The notes under the pieces are model-generated. The model did not search any database. It worked only from the letters and a program-made list of their open reading frames with translations, and was not told the DNA's origin. Positions 32,011-42,194 of a stretch of DNA of 64,000 nt are shown one piece after another. Position 1 is the first letter of the stretch. Each line of letters opens with the position of its first letter. A program made the translations under genes and the position numbers. This stretch comes from Shinisaurus crocodilurus. Lineage: Eukaryota; Chordata; Lepidosauria; Squamata; Shinisauridae. The stretch lies in contig CM037876.1 of assembly GCA_021292165.1 (NCBI GenBank), positions 204,931,200 to 204,995,199 of the forward strand, in the 5' to 3' direction.

Positions 32011-32075
32011 AATCTATTTTTTTTTTAAATCCAATTTTGCGGATTTTTTAAAGCATAATTTTTATCTACCCTGCT

Positions 32076-32459
32076 ATATTGTCCCTTCTCTCTTAACTAA
32101 GTTCTCTGCCTTGCTTGGCCCAACACCACCACCACCACCACCACATAAGCATAGAACAACAATCCTATCTAACCTGTGTCCGCACATGTGACTTTAGCAA
32201 GAGAAATTGAAAGTCCAGAACTTTCAAGAAGCAAGAGCTGTTAGTTAGGCTGGACAGATCAATTTTCACAGATGAAAAATTGAAATTAATGCTCATGTTT
32301 GAATGGTAGGCAACTTCTTTTTTATGAGGCTGTAAGTGTAAGTTTAACATGTTTATGATGAGACATTTAACTGTAACTGTGTTATTTTTTTAAGTTAGAG
32401 GGAAATTTAGTATTTTATTTATGATTGTTTCCCCAAATTAGAACGAAAACAATTTAAAA
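32076..32459. other. Unassigned; holds the source-like block of the 29-kb patchwork
   Basis: Contains a short (CAC)n run at 32125-32142 and the 46-base block 32221-32266 that recurs at 29136-29181. Confidence 0.5.
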
Positions 32460-32635
32460 TTTAAAAATCCAATTTAAATACAAAATATGTAAATATGGGC
32501 GTGGGAGCGGAGGTTCGGCTATTCTTCTCTCCACTGATACACAAATAGATATAAGGGATTTAAAATTGACAAACAATAGATATATCCAGTCAGTATCGGT
32601 AAATCTCCCCCAAATTAACCCAATTATCTGTTTAA

Positions 32636-33043
32636 ATGTATATATCCCCCCCCAAACCCACAAATTATGATGCAAAACAAGTTTGGCAGGATCTGGAACA
32701 ATTGCTACAATGTATTGAGGAGACATTCCCAAGAGCAGAGGTAATGCTGTGTGGGGATTTCAACACCCGAATGGGGGAGAACAATGAACAAATTAGCAAA
32801 GTTACGGCTTTAGATGAGGACAATACCATCATTCCTGAGAGACTCTCACAGGACAGGAATATTAACAAAAATGGACAAACACTTCATTCTCTTGCATATA
32901 AGCATAATCTACAATGCCTAAATGGCGGGCCCCTGGATAAGACTAAAAGTCACTACACGTACTTATCCCATAATGGAGGCAGTGTGGTAGACTACATTTT
33001 TGTCTCACATGCAATCTACCAAAAACCAAATCATTTCACATAG
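32636..33043 (+). pseudogene. LINE AP-endonuclease fragment
   Basis: A 135-codon frame covering the middle and end of the AP-like endonuclease that nicks target DNA. Visible motifs are CGDFNTRMG (catalytic D and N) and SVVDYIFVS (the conserved D-Y region near the end). The final SDH step appears just after the frame change, near 33058-33070 (SDHFSL). The N-terminal third is missing or frame-broken; a weak KYMGVGAEVRLFFSP-like read upstream at about 32490-32545 suggests where it continued. Confidence 0.85.
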
Positions 33044-33352
33044 AGGAACGGGTAGATAGCGACCACTTCTCATTGGTAGCACAGGTAGGCTATACAAAGA
33101 GCAATAAACTGCCCACTGACACACACTCTATGCAGGGTGTGTGCACTGGGGAAAGGCGTATAACATGGACAGCAACAGTGGCAGATGAGATAAAGCAAAC
33201 CTTAGGGAAACAGTCCATGATGAATCTCAGAGACGATTTTATAAATAAGACAGGCAATATCCATTATTTGTACCAAACCCTGGTAGAACAACTAAGACCC
33301 CTTTTGGTAAAACCTGGGCATCAAAAGATAGGATCATATAAAAAATCTTGGT

Positions 33353-34725
33353 TTGATGCAGAGTGTAGGAAAAGCAAAGTCTCTGGTTAAAGCAGCTAGA
33401 CTTCTAAGGAGACACAAATCTGATGACCAAATTAGGGAGTTTGTAATACAACGAAGTGCATACAAGAATCTTCTAAGAGCCAAAAAGAAAAAATATACTA
33501 GTAAATTTTGGGAAGACCTAGGGCAAGCTATGATCAGTAGGAATGAAAAACATTTTTGGGATCTTGTAGTTTATGGGCTTAAGGAAACAAGATCAGCAAC
33601 GGAATACCAAATTTCGATGGCCAAATGGGTTTTGCATTTTGGAAATATGTATAAAGGTAGCCCTAAAGAGAACCAATTAGCACAAGATGAAATAAAGGAG
33701 GAGGTGGATTTGGGAGTGTTACCTATTTGGCCCCTGGTCACTGAAGCAGAAATTAAAAGCCTAATTGGGAAGTTGTCTTCAGGTAAAGCCCCAGGTTGGG
33801 ATATGTTGCCTCCAGAAGTTTTCCGTTTGGATCCAGAATGGTGGGCACCAATCCTGGCAACATTATTTACAATAATTAATTTAAGTGGAATATTACCAAA
33901 GGATTGGACATCTAGCATTATTGTCCCAATTTATAAGAAAGGTGAGCGAGGGGATCCACAAAATTACCGCCCAATAAGTCTACTTGATGTACCTGCTAAA
34001 ACATATGCATGACATCTCTTAAACAAATTAGATGATTGGGTTGAAGAACATCAGGTTTTGTCCCTGATGCAGGCAGGCGCAAGGGGCACAGCACGATAGA
34101 TCAGTGCTTTGTCCTGAACTATCTTATCCAAAATCATGTAAACAGTCCCCCCAAAAAGCTATATGTCACATTTGTAGATCTCTCATCTGCATTTGATTCG
34201 ATAGACCAACAACGCCTATGGAAGAAACTAGATGCCATCTCAATTGATAAATGCTTGCTGTTTCTTATGCAACAACTTTATACTAACACTGATATAAGAC
34301 TCCGAGTTGGCATGGCAGGTTCCCTTTCTGACCCAATACCAACAGTAAGGGGAGTCAAACAAGGCTGCATCCTGGCACCACTCCTATTTAATCTTTACAT
34401 AAATGCCATCACACAGGAGCTTTCTTCTTCTGCCAACTTCCCTCCTGTGGTTGGGAAACAGAAGGTCCCAGTCCTGCTCTATGCAGACGATATGGCTCTT
34501 ATCTCATTAACCCAAATTGGCATGAGAAGATTACTCACCAAATTTGGAAATTACTGTAGGCGGGAAGGCCTATCCATCAATTACAGTAAGACAAAAGTGG
34601 TTGTGTTTGCCAAAAGGCATGAGCTGCATAAATGGACCTTGGATGGACACAGTATCGAACAATGCCGCTCATTCAAGTACTTAGGGCTTAATTTCTCCGA
34701 AAACACTCTGGCATACCCATTTTGA
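33353..34725 (+). pseudogene. LINE reverse transcriptase, broken
   Basis: Frame 33353-34012 carries the RT N-terminal region with KLSSGKAPGWDMLPPEVF and QNYRPISLLDV. It ends at a TGA at 34010-34012, in a position where an arginine codon is common in the family, consistent with CpG decay. The next part (about 34140-34254) gives FVDLSSAFDSIDQQRLW (first catalytic D). Frame 34255-34725 carries GVKQGCILAPLLFNLY and the YADD box (about 34480), then KTKVVVFAK and the thumb FKYLGLNF. All catalytic aspartates are present, but the chain is spread over at least two frames. Confidence 0.88.
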
Positions 34726-34753
34726 AACAATTACATCTTCAGCTGCTTGTTTA

Positions 34754-35912
34754 TTGGGACCTATAAAGAAACTGCACTATACTGAGGGCTATCGTTTAGT
34801 AGAACCAACCCTAAAGATCTTTGTAGTCAAGATTGTGTCCCACCTTTTATACAGCGCACCAATTTGGGGCAGCCACTGCAGAAATGAACTTGAAGGTAAT
34901 ACAAAACAAGTTCTTGTGAACGCTCTTGGCAGTATCGCATAGCACGCCTGGCGCATTACTAAGAACCGAATTAGGTCTCCCTTCCTTAAAAGCACGCATA
35001 CATAAATCCATAATACTGTATTGGAAAAAACTAAACTCACTGCCAGAACAGCATTTAGCAAAATTATGCCTTCTGGACCTGCAGAATAGAGAAGGTTGGG
35101 TAAAATCTTGCAGATGCCTGAAGCTGAACTACTCGATTCCCTCTGACAATGCAGGATGTACCTGATCATAAGATCCGAGATATTGTGTTTGGTGAAGATG
35201 CCAAAAGAGATCTCGAATACATAAAAAACTGTAAATCTGCCACTTGGTACACCAAAATTAAAACAGACCATAAAAGTGCAAGCTATTTGCAAGAATTAAC
35301 ATTCTTTCCTGTCAGGCATGCTTTCACCCAGCTCAGATTTGAAATGATGCCCACAGATTTGAAATGATGCCCACTTGGCTGGAAAATTTTCCAACAGACC
35401 TGTAAAGGAGCGTCTCTGTATATGTAAAACAGGGCATATCGAAGATCTTGTACATTATATTCTATACTGCCCACTCTATAATTCACCTAGGGCTAAATAT
35501 ACCTTGGATTGCAAGTAACTTGGTTTGAGAGCGTTTTGCAAGACAAGCAAATTTTTAAATATTTATTTTTTTATTTATTACTTGATATACAAGTGACATC
35601 TTGCAATACAAGTACTGTAGTACGGCTTAAATTAAAAATCTCTGTACAAATTTTTTTGGGGGGATTTCGTTTTGATATAAGAGTGTTTTGGATTACAAGC
35701 ACGTTTCCAGAACGAATTACGGTATGCTCTCAATCCAAGGCATGACTGTATCTCCTTTCCAGGACACGTTGGAAGGTCAGTCAGACGACTTTAAAATTAG
35801 ATGGCTGCTGGCTGACGTGGATAAATTTATCAGTTATAGGATTGCTTTATTTGCACTAGCTGCAAGAAAAATAAGGGCTGCCTTTGTAGGCCAAATTACT
35901 GCCAAACTCTAA
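34754..35912 (+). pseudogene. LINE ORF C-terminal region with Cys/His motif
   Basis: Frames at 34754-34942 and 34926-35165 continue the protein (LLYSAPIWG, then ELGLPSLKARIHKSIILYW). At about 35412-35470 a C-x-C...H...C arrangement (CICKTGHIEDLVHYILYC) is typical of the C-terminal zinc-binding end of several APE-type LINEs. A MITE interrupts the frame at 35494-35748; coding resumes after it and ends with AFVGQITAKL and a stop at 35910-35912. Confidence 0.75.
35494..35748. mobile_element. Tigger-like MITE, copy 1, inside the LINE
   Basis: Very similar along its length to the copy at 44172-44421. The right end reads CAATCCAAGGCATGACTG followed by TA; the left end ACCTTGGATTGCAAG is present but its first bases are altered. 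It splits the C-terminal coding region of the surrounding LINE. Confidence 0.85.
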
Positions 35913-36100
35913 GGGAGCAGCACAGAAGGAGCGTTTTAAATTCCGACTATTTCACTGTATTTTTGTTTTATTGTATTGTATTAAATGGTTTTTGCAGTCT
36001 GCAGTCAGTATTGTGATGGCCATTGGCTATAAGCAATAAATTGTGTTGCTTAAAATCTGATTATTATTATTTTTTAAAATCAGTTTTTATCCATCCTGCT

Positions 36101-37548
36101 GACCAGTCCCACCCTCTTGTGGATGGGGCTAGTCAGTTTTTGTGTGGTGGCATTTACTCAGCATGTAGAATTGCTTATTATTTTTGCATTATTGACATGT
36201 TTTCATTTTATATTATACTGATATGGATATATTGAGTGAAATGTTATTTATATGTTTGATTCTTTGTTATTGTTATGAGCTGCTTTGAGCTTAATATTGT
36301 TGTTGGAAATTCAGAATACAAATATTAAATCTCATTTTAAAATGGTGTGGCTATGGGAAGGGAGGTATGTAGCTTGTTATGAATATTGTCACAGACACTA
36401 TCCAATATCCCCAGCCAGGGCCCAAAGCATTTTTTTTCAACTCCCCTTCTGGCTGCAGTCCCCCATAGCCACTGAAAAGCCCCTTCTGGGCCCTTTGGAC
36501 CAGCACCCCATAAAGAATGACACGCAGCTATTAGAAGGACCCCCTTCCGCCGCATGCATGCATGAATAGAAGGATTTTGTATGTATGTATGTATGCACAC
36601 ACATCTCTTGATCCTGGCCCCTTGCATAACTACATTCCACATAGAAATGACAATTAGACATGGCTGAGCTCTTTGAAATTACCCACAATCTTCCAAAACG
36701 AAACTTTGAAACATCACTGGTAATGTTTCTGAGCCAATTCGAGAGTTATGTAGCAGCCATTGAGAGAACTACATCTCCCATGGTTCCTTGTGCCTTGATG
36801 TGCTATTATGATAGGAAGAAAGGGAGGGAAGTAGTAAAAATCCTCCCTTCCTCTCATTTCACCACTCACCTCCACTGCTGCTCCCACTGCCAATTACAGG
36901 GAAGGACAGGGAAGGGGAGAATGTGTTTGGGGGAGCTGAGGGTGGTGGGGACAGCTTTTGAGAATGGGGAAAAGTGGGGGGAAGCTGTGAATTCTCTTCC
37001 CCAAGCAGAAGGGTTTGGGGTTTGTAAAGCTTGTCTCTCATCTGAGGTGAGCTTGATGAGTCCCAGTGTTCAAACAGCCTGAATATTGCTAGCATTCCTA
37101 GAAAGAATGGATGCGATCTCAAGAAAGGATCACATCCGGACAGGTATGAATTCTTGCAGTGACTGCTGGGAAAATGTGATATCCTTGAGCAAAAAACACA
37201 AGCTCAAGAATGTCAATCTGGCACTGAAAGGGGTAAATAATTTTGCTGACAGAAGATTGAAGAGGCTGCTTCAAATGACAGATGGCTAATTTGATCTGGA
37301 ATGGTTGGATAGTCTGATTGAGAGTTTGGGGGAAACCTATAAGGAGACCCCCCTAAAAGACACCAGACTCATACACCAGACCCATGGGCAAGAAGACCCT
37401 GGACTTGTGATTTTATGCTAATTAATGTTATGGCATGATAACACTTTTATATGATGCCAACTGAAAGTTGCAACTGTAATGTTACTGAAGTTACTGTGAG
37501 CGGTCAAGTTTTCAGGATTCCAGCCTAACAGTCACCAGATGATATCTC
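36101..37548. other. Mostly unassigned sequence
   Basis: A LINE tail-like TATGAGCTGCTTTGAGC lies at about 36273-36290. A short (GTAT)n run is at 36580-36596. Frames of 140 codons (36660-37082) and 67 codons (37086-37289) have no recognisable domain; the second could belong with the Env-like fragment that follows, but I cannot show it. Confidence 0.4.
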
Positions 37549-37827
37549 GTGAGATGTTTCCAACATGGAATATTGATATTGGACTGGGATAAGTTGGAGA
37601 ATTTGATTAAAATAGAGCAAATGATTACTGATGCAATGAGAGAGCTGGAATCCAGACACCCATCAGGACTAATCAAGATCTGGCATAACAAAGCTTTAAG
37701 CAAACAGAGGCAGCCATTGACAGTTCATCACTGGTGGGATATTTTCATGGGTTATTCAGCTAAAGCCACATCTATCTTTCAGCTGATTCTCCATCTGATT
37801 GTGATTGTACTTCTCCTGTTTGTTTGA
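37549..37827 (+). pseudogene. Possible endogenous retrovirus Env C-terminal fragment
   Basis: An open stretch ending at about 37825. Its last part reads HHWWDIFMGYSAKATSI followed by a hydrophobic run of about 17 residues (FQLILHLIVIVLLLFV). A tryptophan-rich pre-membrane segment leading straight into a membrane anchor near the C-terminus is how retroviral transmembrane subunits end. There is no ATG at the start, no surface subunit and no fusion peptide in view, so it is a remnant. The promoter-like DNA just downstream would fit a 3' LTR. It could also be chance hydrophobic coding. Confidence 0.4.
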
Positions 37828-37974
37828 TTGTATGCATTGCCATAAATGTATTATACTGAGTTATCAAAAGAGTGAATTGACTTTTTCAGCATGCTCAAGT
37901 CATTGAAAAAACAACCCAGAATTCTTGTAGCTATTCAGGTTCGAACAGAATTACAGATAAGTAGACACGCCACT

Positions 37975-38195
37975 TCTGATTGGTGAATGGGTAGTAGTCT
38001 CACTACCCCTTCACCTCATTTTTGATTGGAAGATAGTTTGTTTCTCCACTCATTGGGGCCCCTACCTCTGACCAGAATAAGTATATAAAAGCTCAGGTAG
38101 TGAGAGCTCATCTTCACTTTGATTTGCTCTCTTGCTTCTGCTAGTCTTCACCTTTGATCTTTACTAGACCACCGGACACAAGAATTTGGGTAAGT
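37975..38195 (+). promoter_or_regulatory. Promoter-like module: ATTGG boxes, TATA box, splice-donor-like site
   Basis: Three ATTGG (inverted CCAAT) boxes at 37979-37983, 38025-38029 and 38052-38056 precede TATATAAAAG at 38082-38091. About 100 bases downstream GGGTAAGTAT (38188-38197) is a near-consensus 5' splice site. Spacing is that of a TATA promoter with a short first exon. It may be the U3/R part of an LTR belonging to the Env-like fragment upstream, or an orphan host promoter. Confidence 0.4.
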
Positions 38196-38197
38196 AT

Positions 38198-38929
38198 GGA
38201 TCTTTTTAGCTCTTAGGCTTTATATTTTATATTTAAACTTGCAAATAATTTTAACCCTTTACTTTCTAAAGCTAGGTCTTAGAATATTTTCTGAACTTGA
38301 GACTTCGTCTCATTTCTGAAGATGGGATTAGAATTCATTTCCAAACTTGAAACTATTTTAGAACCAAACTTGGTTAACCCCTTTAATCCCAAATTTGGTT
38401 AACCCTTAAGTGCCATTACATTTTAGGTTCTGGAACAGAATGCAAAGTTTAGAGTTAAGATCTGATAATTAATACAATGGTTCTAACACTCACACTGTCA
38501 GAATTATGTGTATATTAAGAAACAGTGTGCACAAAAATGGGAGTATTAGGGGGAAATGCACACAATATCACTTTATACTATGGAGAAAATGCATACATTT
38601 TAAAAGGTGCATGCAAAAATGCATACATGAGGAAAAATCCACATAAAAGAATGTACACATTTTCATGTGGACTTTTAAAGACAAAATTCTCAAATTGCAG
38701 TACACACAGGGCAGAATAAATAGAAATCTGATGAACTGAGCAAAAGTGGGCTTGGTAGAATCACCATCCCTAGTCAAACATATTCTGTAGAAAGGAGCAA
38801 AGTTAAATCAAGTGACTTTGGGGAGCTGTAGACAGTGAAACAGGCTGAACACATTGGCTGGAAGGCAAATGGTGCAAGACTAAAAGTGAAGATGACCTAG
38901 CACATATTAGAACACATTATGTCTAGTGC
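38198..38929. other. Unassigned, with a partial hAT-like copy
   Basis: About 38520-38772 resembles the element at 25654-26084, with TGCATACATTTT themes and a right end CACCATCCCTA. The rest is AT-rich with short GGTTAACCC repeats at 38368-38405. Confidence 0.45.
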
Positions 38930-40566
38930 ATGGCAGTGTGGGCAGCAATGTGACCAACTAAGTGCCCTCTTGATCCTTGCCCTTCTTGGCTAATAAGAGC
39001 TAGATAGGTGGATGTCCAGAGTGTGGTAAATGTATCTTTACACGAAGCAGTGGTGCCTGCTGCCCTTAAGGAGGCAGGAACGTGGCCACTCCTGAAGAAG
39101 CCCACTCTGGGCCCAATGGAATTTGACAACTATTGCCCAGTTATGAATATCCCTTTCTTGGGGGAGGTACTTGAGAGAGTTGTTGCAGGACAATTGCAGG
39201 CACCCTAGGAAGATACCAATTATCTAGACCCATTTAAATCTGGGTTCTGGCCTAGTTATGGGACTGAATCAGCCTTGGTCACCCTATGGAAGACCTTTAT
39301 CAAAAGAGGGACAGTGGGAGTGTATCATTGACCATGGTATCCTCCTGGACCGGCTCCATGGGTTGGGCATTGGAAGCAATGTGTTACAGTGTTTCTGGTC
39401 CTACCTGCGGGGTTGGTTTCAGAGATTAATACTGAGTAATTCCTTGCCTCCTTGGCAACTGAGCTATGGGGTTCTGCAGGGTACCATCTTAGCTGCAATG
39501 ATGTTTAACATCAAATGAAGCCACTGGGAGTGGACATTGGGGGATTTGAGCAAAGTGCCATCAGTATGCTGATGACAGACAGCTCTATCTCCCTGTGAGA
39601 TCTGAATCAGGTGAGGCTGTGCAAGTCCCAGATCAGTGTCTGGATTCAGTGATGGACTGCATGAGGGCCAATAAACTGAAGCTGAATCCTGGCAAGATGG
39701 AGGCCCTGTGGATGACTGGTTCCGGGTCCTGGTTTAGTGCCAATTCTGGATGAGGCTGAGGCTGCACACCCTCTAAAAAACCCCAAAACAGGTCTGTAGT
39801 TTGGCAGTACTCCTGGAACCATCTCTTTTGCTGGAGGCCCAAGTGGCTACAGGCAGCAGCTCGGAGTGCCTTCTATCAGCTTTGGCTAATATAACAGTTA
39901 CGGCCTCTCCTGGATAGTGAGAGCTTGGTCATAGTGGTACAGGCACTAGTAATCTCAAGACTGAATTATTGCAATGTGTTCTATATGAGGCAGCCCTTAA
40001 GGTTGGTCCAAAAACTGCAACTTGTGCAGAATGCAGCTGTTTGGTTCCTGTTGGAAGCTGCTCCTTTTCAGCATGTAACAACTTTGCTGAGGGAATTGTA
40101 CTGGCTGCCTACTTGCTAACAGGCTTAAGGTTTTGTTATTGGTGTATAAAGATCTAAACAACTTGGGACCGTGATACCTGAGAGCGTACCTTCTTCCTTA
40201 TCAACCTGCCCAGTTACCAAGGTCATCTGATGACGTGCTCCTGGTAGTTCCACATGGACCTGAGGTCAGTTTAGAGTCCACTCTGTGGAGAGCTTTTAGT
40301 GTACTGGCTCCTTCTCTGTGGAATTCCCTGTGATGTCAGGCAGACGCCAATATTGCTCTGTTTTCAGTGTCTGCTAAATACATTTTTATTTAAATAAACC
40401 TTTCCCGAGTAAAAAAAAGCAAACACCAGCCACAGTTTTATTGGTATAATCTGACTTTAAATATTTTATTCTTCTGTATTTTGACACTGCTCACTGCTCG
40501 GGAATTATTATTTTTTAGATGTAAAGAGGTTTATAAATGTTGTAAATAAATAAAATGAATAAATAC
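38930..40566 (+). mobile_element. L2-type LINE, RT to 3' end
   Basis: The conserved order can be followed despite frame breaks: VPAALKEAGTWPLLKKPTL and NYCPVMNIPFLGEVLERVVA (about 39055-39205), DHGILLDRLHGLGIG (39325-39380), YGVLQGTIL, the QYADDRQLY box (about 39565-39590), MRANKLKLNPGKME, VQKLQLVQNAA (about 40005-40040), RELYWLPT and the terminal RAFSVLAPSLWNSL (about 40290-40330). A 3' UTR ends in AAATAAATAAAATGAATAAA. The endonuclease is missing (5' truncation). Several stops and shifts show it is old. Confidence 0.9.
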
Positions 40567-40617
40567 AGGGACTGTGTGTGCCCTACAATTTTTCATGTAG
40601 TGAATAATTCTTTGATT

Positions 40618-41083
40618 TAGGGTGCAATCCTGTGTCCCTCTGACTTTGTGTGGGGGGACATAGGATTGGGGCTGGAAGCCCCTGGGATGTCGGAAATCCC
40701 TTCCGACTCCGAGGTTGCAACACCGTGGAACGCACCCGCCCCCCCCCCCGCCCCCAGTAGCCAGTGCAGTTGTTTCTGCACTGGCAAGGAACTGAACACG
40801 GAAGACTGTTCGGTTCCCCCATAGAGTGGGCATTCCTGGGGGCAGGGAGGTGAGGAGCAAGGCTCCACCAGATTCTGATGAATCCAGGTGGTGCCTCATC
40901 CTCTCCTCCTTGCGAGGAGAGGAAAAACATCTAGATGGCCGAAACTGGCCATCTAGATGTTTCTGAGAGCGAGGGAGAGCAGTGGATATCCGATCCGCCG
41001 CACTCCTCCCACCCTGCATAGGATGCCTGCAATCCTCTGGGTTTGGAGGGTTACGGGCACCCTCATAGGATTCCGCTGACCAG
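40618..41083. mobile_element. Possible palindromic MITE with central hairpin
   Basis: Starts GGGTGCAATCCTGTG and contains a perfect 16-bp inverted repeat (40925-40940 and 40947-40962, arm AAACATCTAGATGGCC). A CATAGGATT-type end occurs near 41065-41075. The left terminus resembles the GGTGCAATCC ends of the MITEs at 9.5 and 21.2 kb. The outer arms do not pair well, so the boundaries are uncertain. Confidence 0.35.
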
Positions 41084-41924
41084 AGACTAAGAAGATCAGT
41101 TTAGATAAGGGATTTGGATGCAAAGAACATTTCAGAAACAGTGCAAAAGAATACAAACTATAGGTAATTTGTATTGGGAATCTTGTTCTTTGGGTATTTT
41201 GAGAATTTACACACACAAGGCATTTGGGTATTTTGAGAATTTATACACACAATAAATTATTTCAAGGTAGGGGTAAAATCTTAATTCACTGTTATTATTT
41301 CTAAACCAGGGTTTCCATGAGTTAGGACAATATTGTTTTCAGAGCATTACAAATGATCCAGGTTGTCTTCTTTCTTAAGTCTTATCACAATGCCCAAGAT
41401 TGCTTAATATTCCCTCTTTCAACTGTACCATTCATTCACCAAATCCATATGGTGATATAAATAGTACAGCTCTTGGTGGCTATTCTACAATTATGGGACT
41501 TGCTTCTCTAAGCAAGTTGCCAGATTCAGAACATGAGTCCTTTACAGAAGTTATCTAGGATTGTTTTCAGTAGCAAACATTGAGTTGGCCTGATTTTTGC
41601 CCACAGTAAAATACTGTGGGCAATACCGATTTTTGCCTACAGTATTCTATATATTTTTTGTGTGTTTTAGTATGGGAGCATGTCTTGTAGATGATTTGCA
41701 TCTACAACCCAGCTCTCCATCCCCAGACTCAACAAAATAACTAGTTAGGCCATGGGTAAAACACAGTGATGAAAGGTACGAGTATAAACAGGGCATTACA
41801 GTAGCAGCTTCTAGTACCTGGCTGCTCAGAACCCATTGCTTAGCTACTGCATGGAACAAATATCCCATTACTTCAGTGGATGTGATATGAAAATAGTAAG
41901 CTCTAATGAATGAAGTTCATAAAA
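41084..41924. other. Unassigned sequence with a small hairpin
   Basis: A perfect 12-bp hairpin with a 3-base loop (TTGCCCACAGTA) lies at 41597-41623, and GGGTATTTTGAGAATTTA is duplicated in tandem near 41191-41243. Nothing else recognised. Confidence 0.5.
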
Positions 41925-42190
41925 TAATATATGTAGCAGTTTATCCCTGTTGGAATGATAGCAATCCAACTCCTCCATTTGTCAAACTCTAGAGTTTTTG
42001 GTTCACACTCTAAATTATTTGAAGTCCCTGGTAGTTTTGTATCATCTGCAAAGTTATGAAGCCCACTTCCTTTATCCAAATAATTGATGGAGATGTTGAT
42101 GGATGCAGTCCCCTCTGGGGTCCTTCTCAGTACAGTATCTCTTTTCAGCACAATGACAATCCATTCTTTGTTACCTTTTGAAGGAAGCAT
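41925..42190 (-). pseudogene. CR1-type reverse transcriptase fragment
   Basis: The minus-strand frame contains TASINISINYLDKGSGLHNFADDTKLPG, the decayed region around the RT catalytic FADD box in CR1-type LINEs. The rest of the frame is degraded. It lies directly upstream of, and opposite to, the L2-type LINE at 42195. Confidence 0.7.
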
Positions 42191-42194
42191 GGAG

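Larger units (their letters stand above)
30439..32075. mobile_element. AT-rich element with AGYAGGRTGGAT-type ends
   Basis: The left end AGTAGGGTGGATTGATTTAA is followed by repeated GATTTAAATCA motifs. An inverted end TTTTTATCTACCCTGCT closes at 32075, and a second one, TTTTTATCCATCCTGCT, at 36100. Target duplications could not be fixed, so either 30439-32075 or 30439-36100 (with the LINE inside) may be the unit. The interior holds a short palindromic repeat, a GC/GT alternating tract and a 34-bp inverted repeat. Confidence 0.45.
32460..36060 (+). mobile_element. APE-type non-LTR retrotransposon, not CR1 or L2 (possibly Vingi/Ingi)
   Basis: A long, 5'-truncated LINE whose single protein can be followed through endonuclease, RT and a cysteine/histidine C-terminal region to the stop at 35912 and a T-rich 3' UTR. 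Frames change several times, so it is dead. It differs from the L2 and CR1 copies here: its RT reads FVDLSSAFDSIDQQRLW, GVKQGCILAPLLFNLYINAI and LLYADDMALIS. The wording fits the Ingi/Vingi or related Jockey-superfamily groups, but the clade is a guess. No RNase H domain was seen. A Tigger-like MITE sits at 35494-35748. Confidence 0.85.

Noticed and set aside
36660..37082. 140-codon plus-strand frame as a host gene
   Set aside because: No domain, no splice-site support, and the overlapping minus-strand frame is of similar quality.
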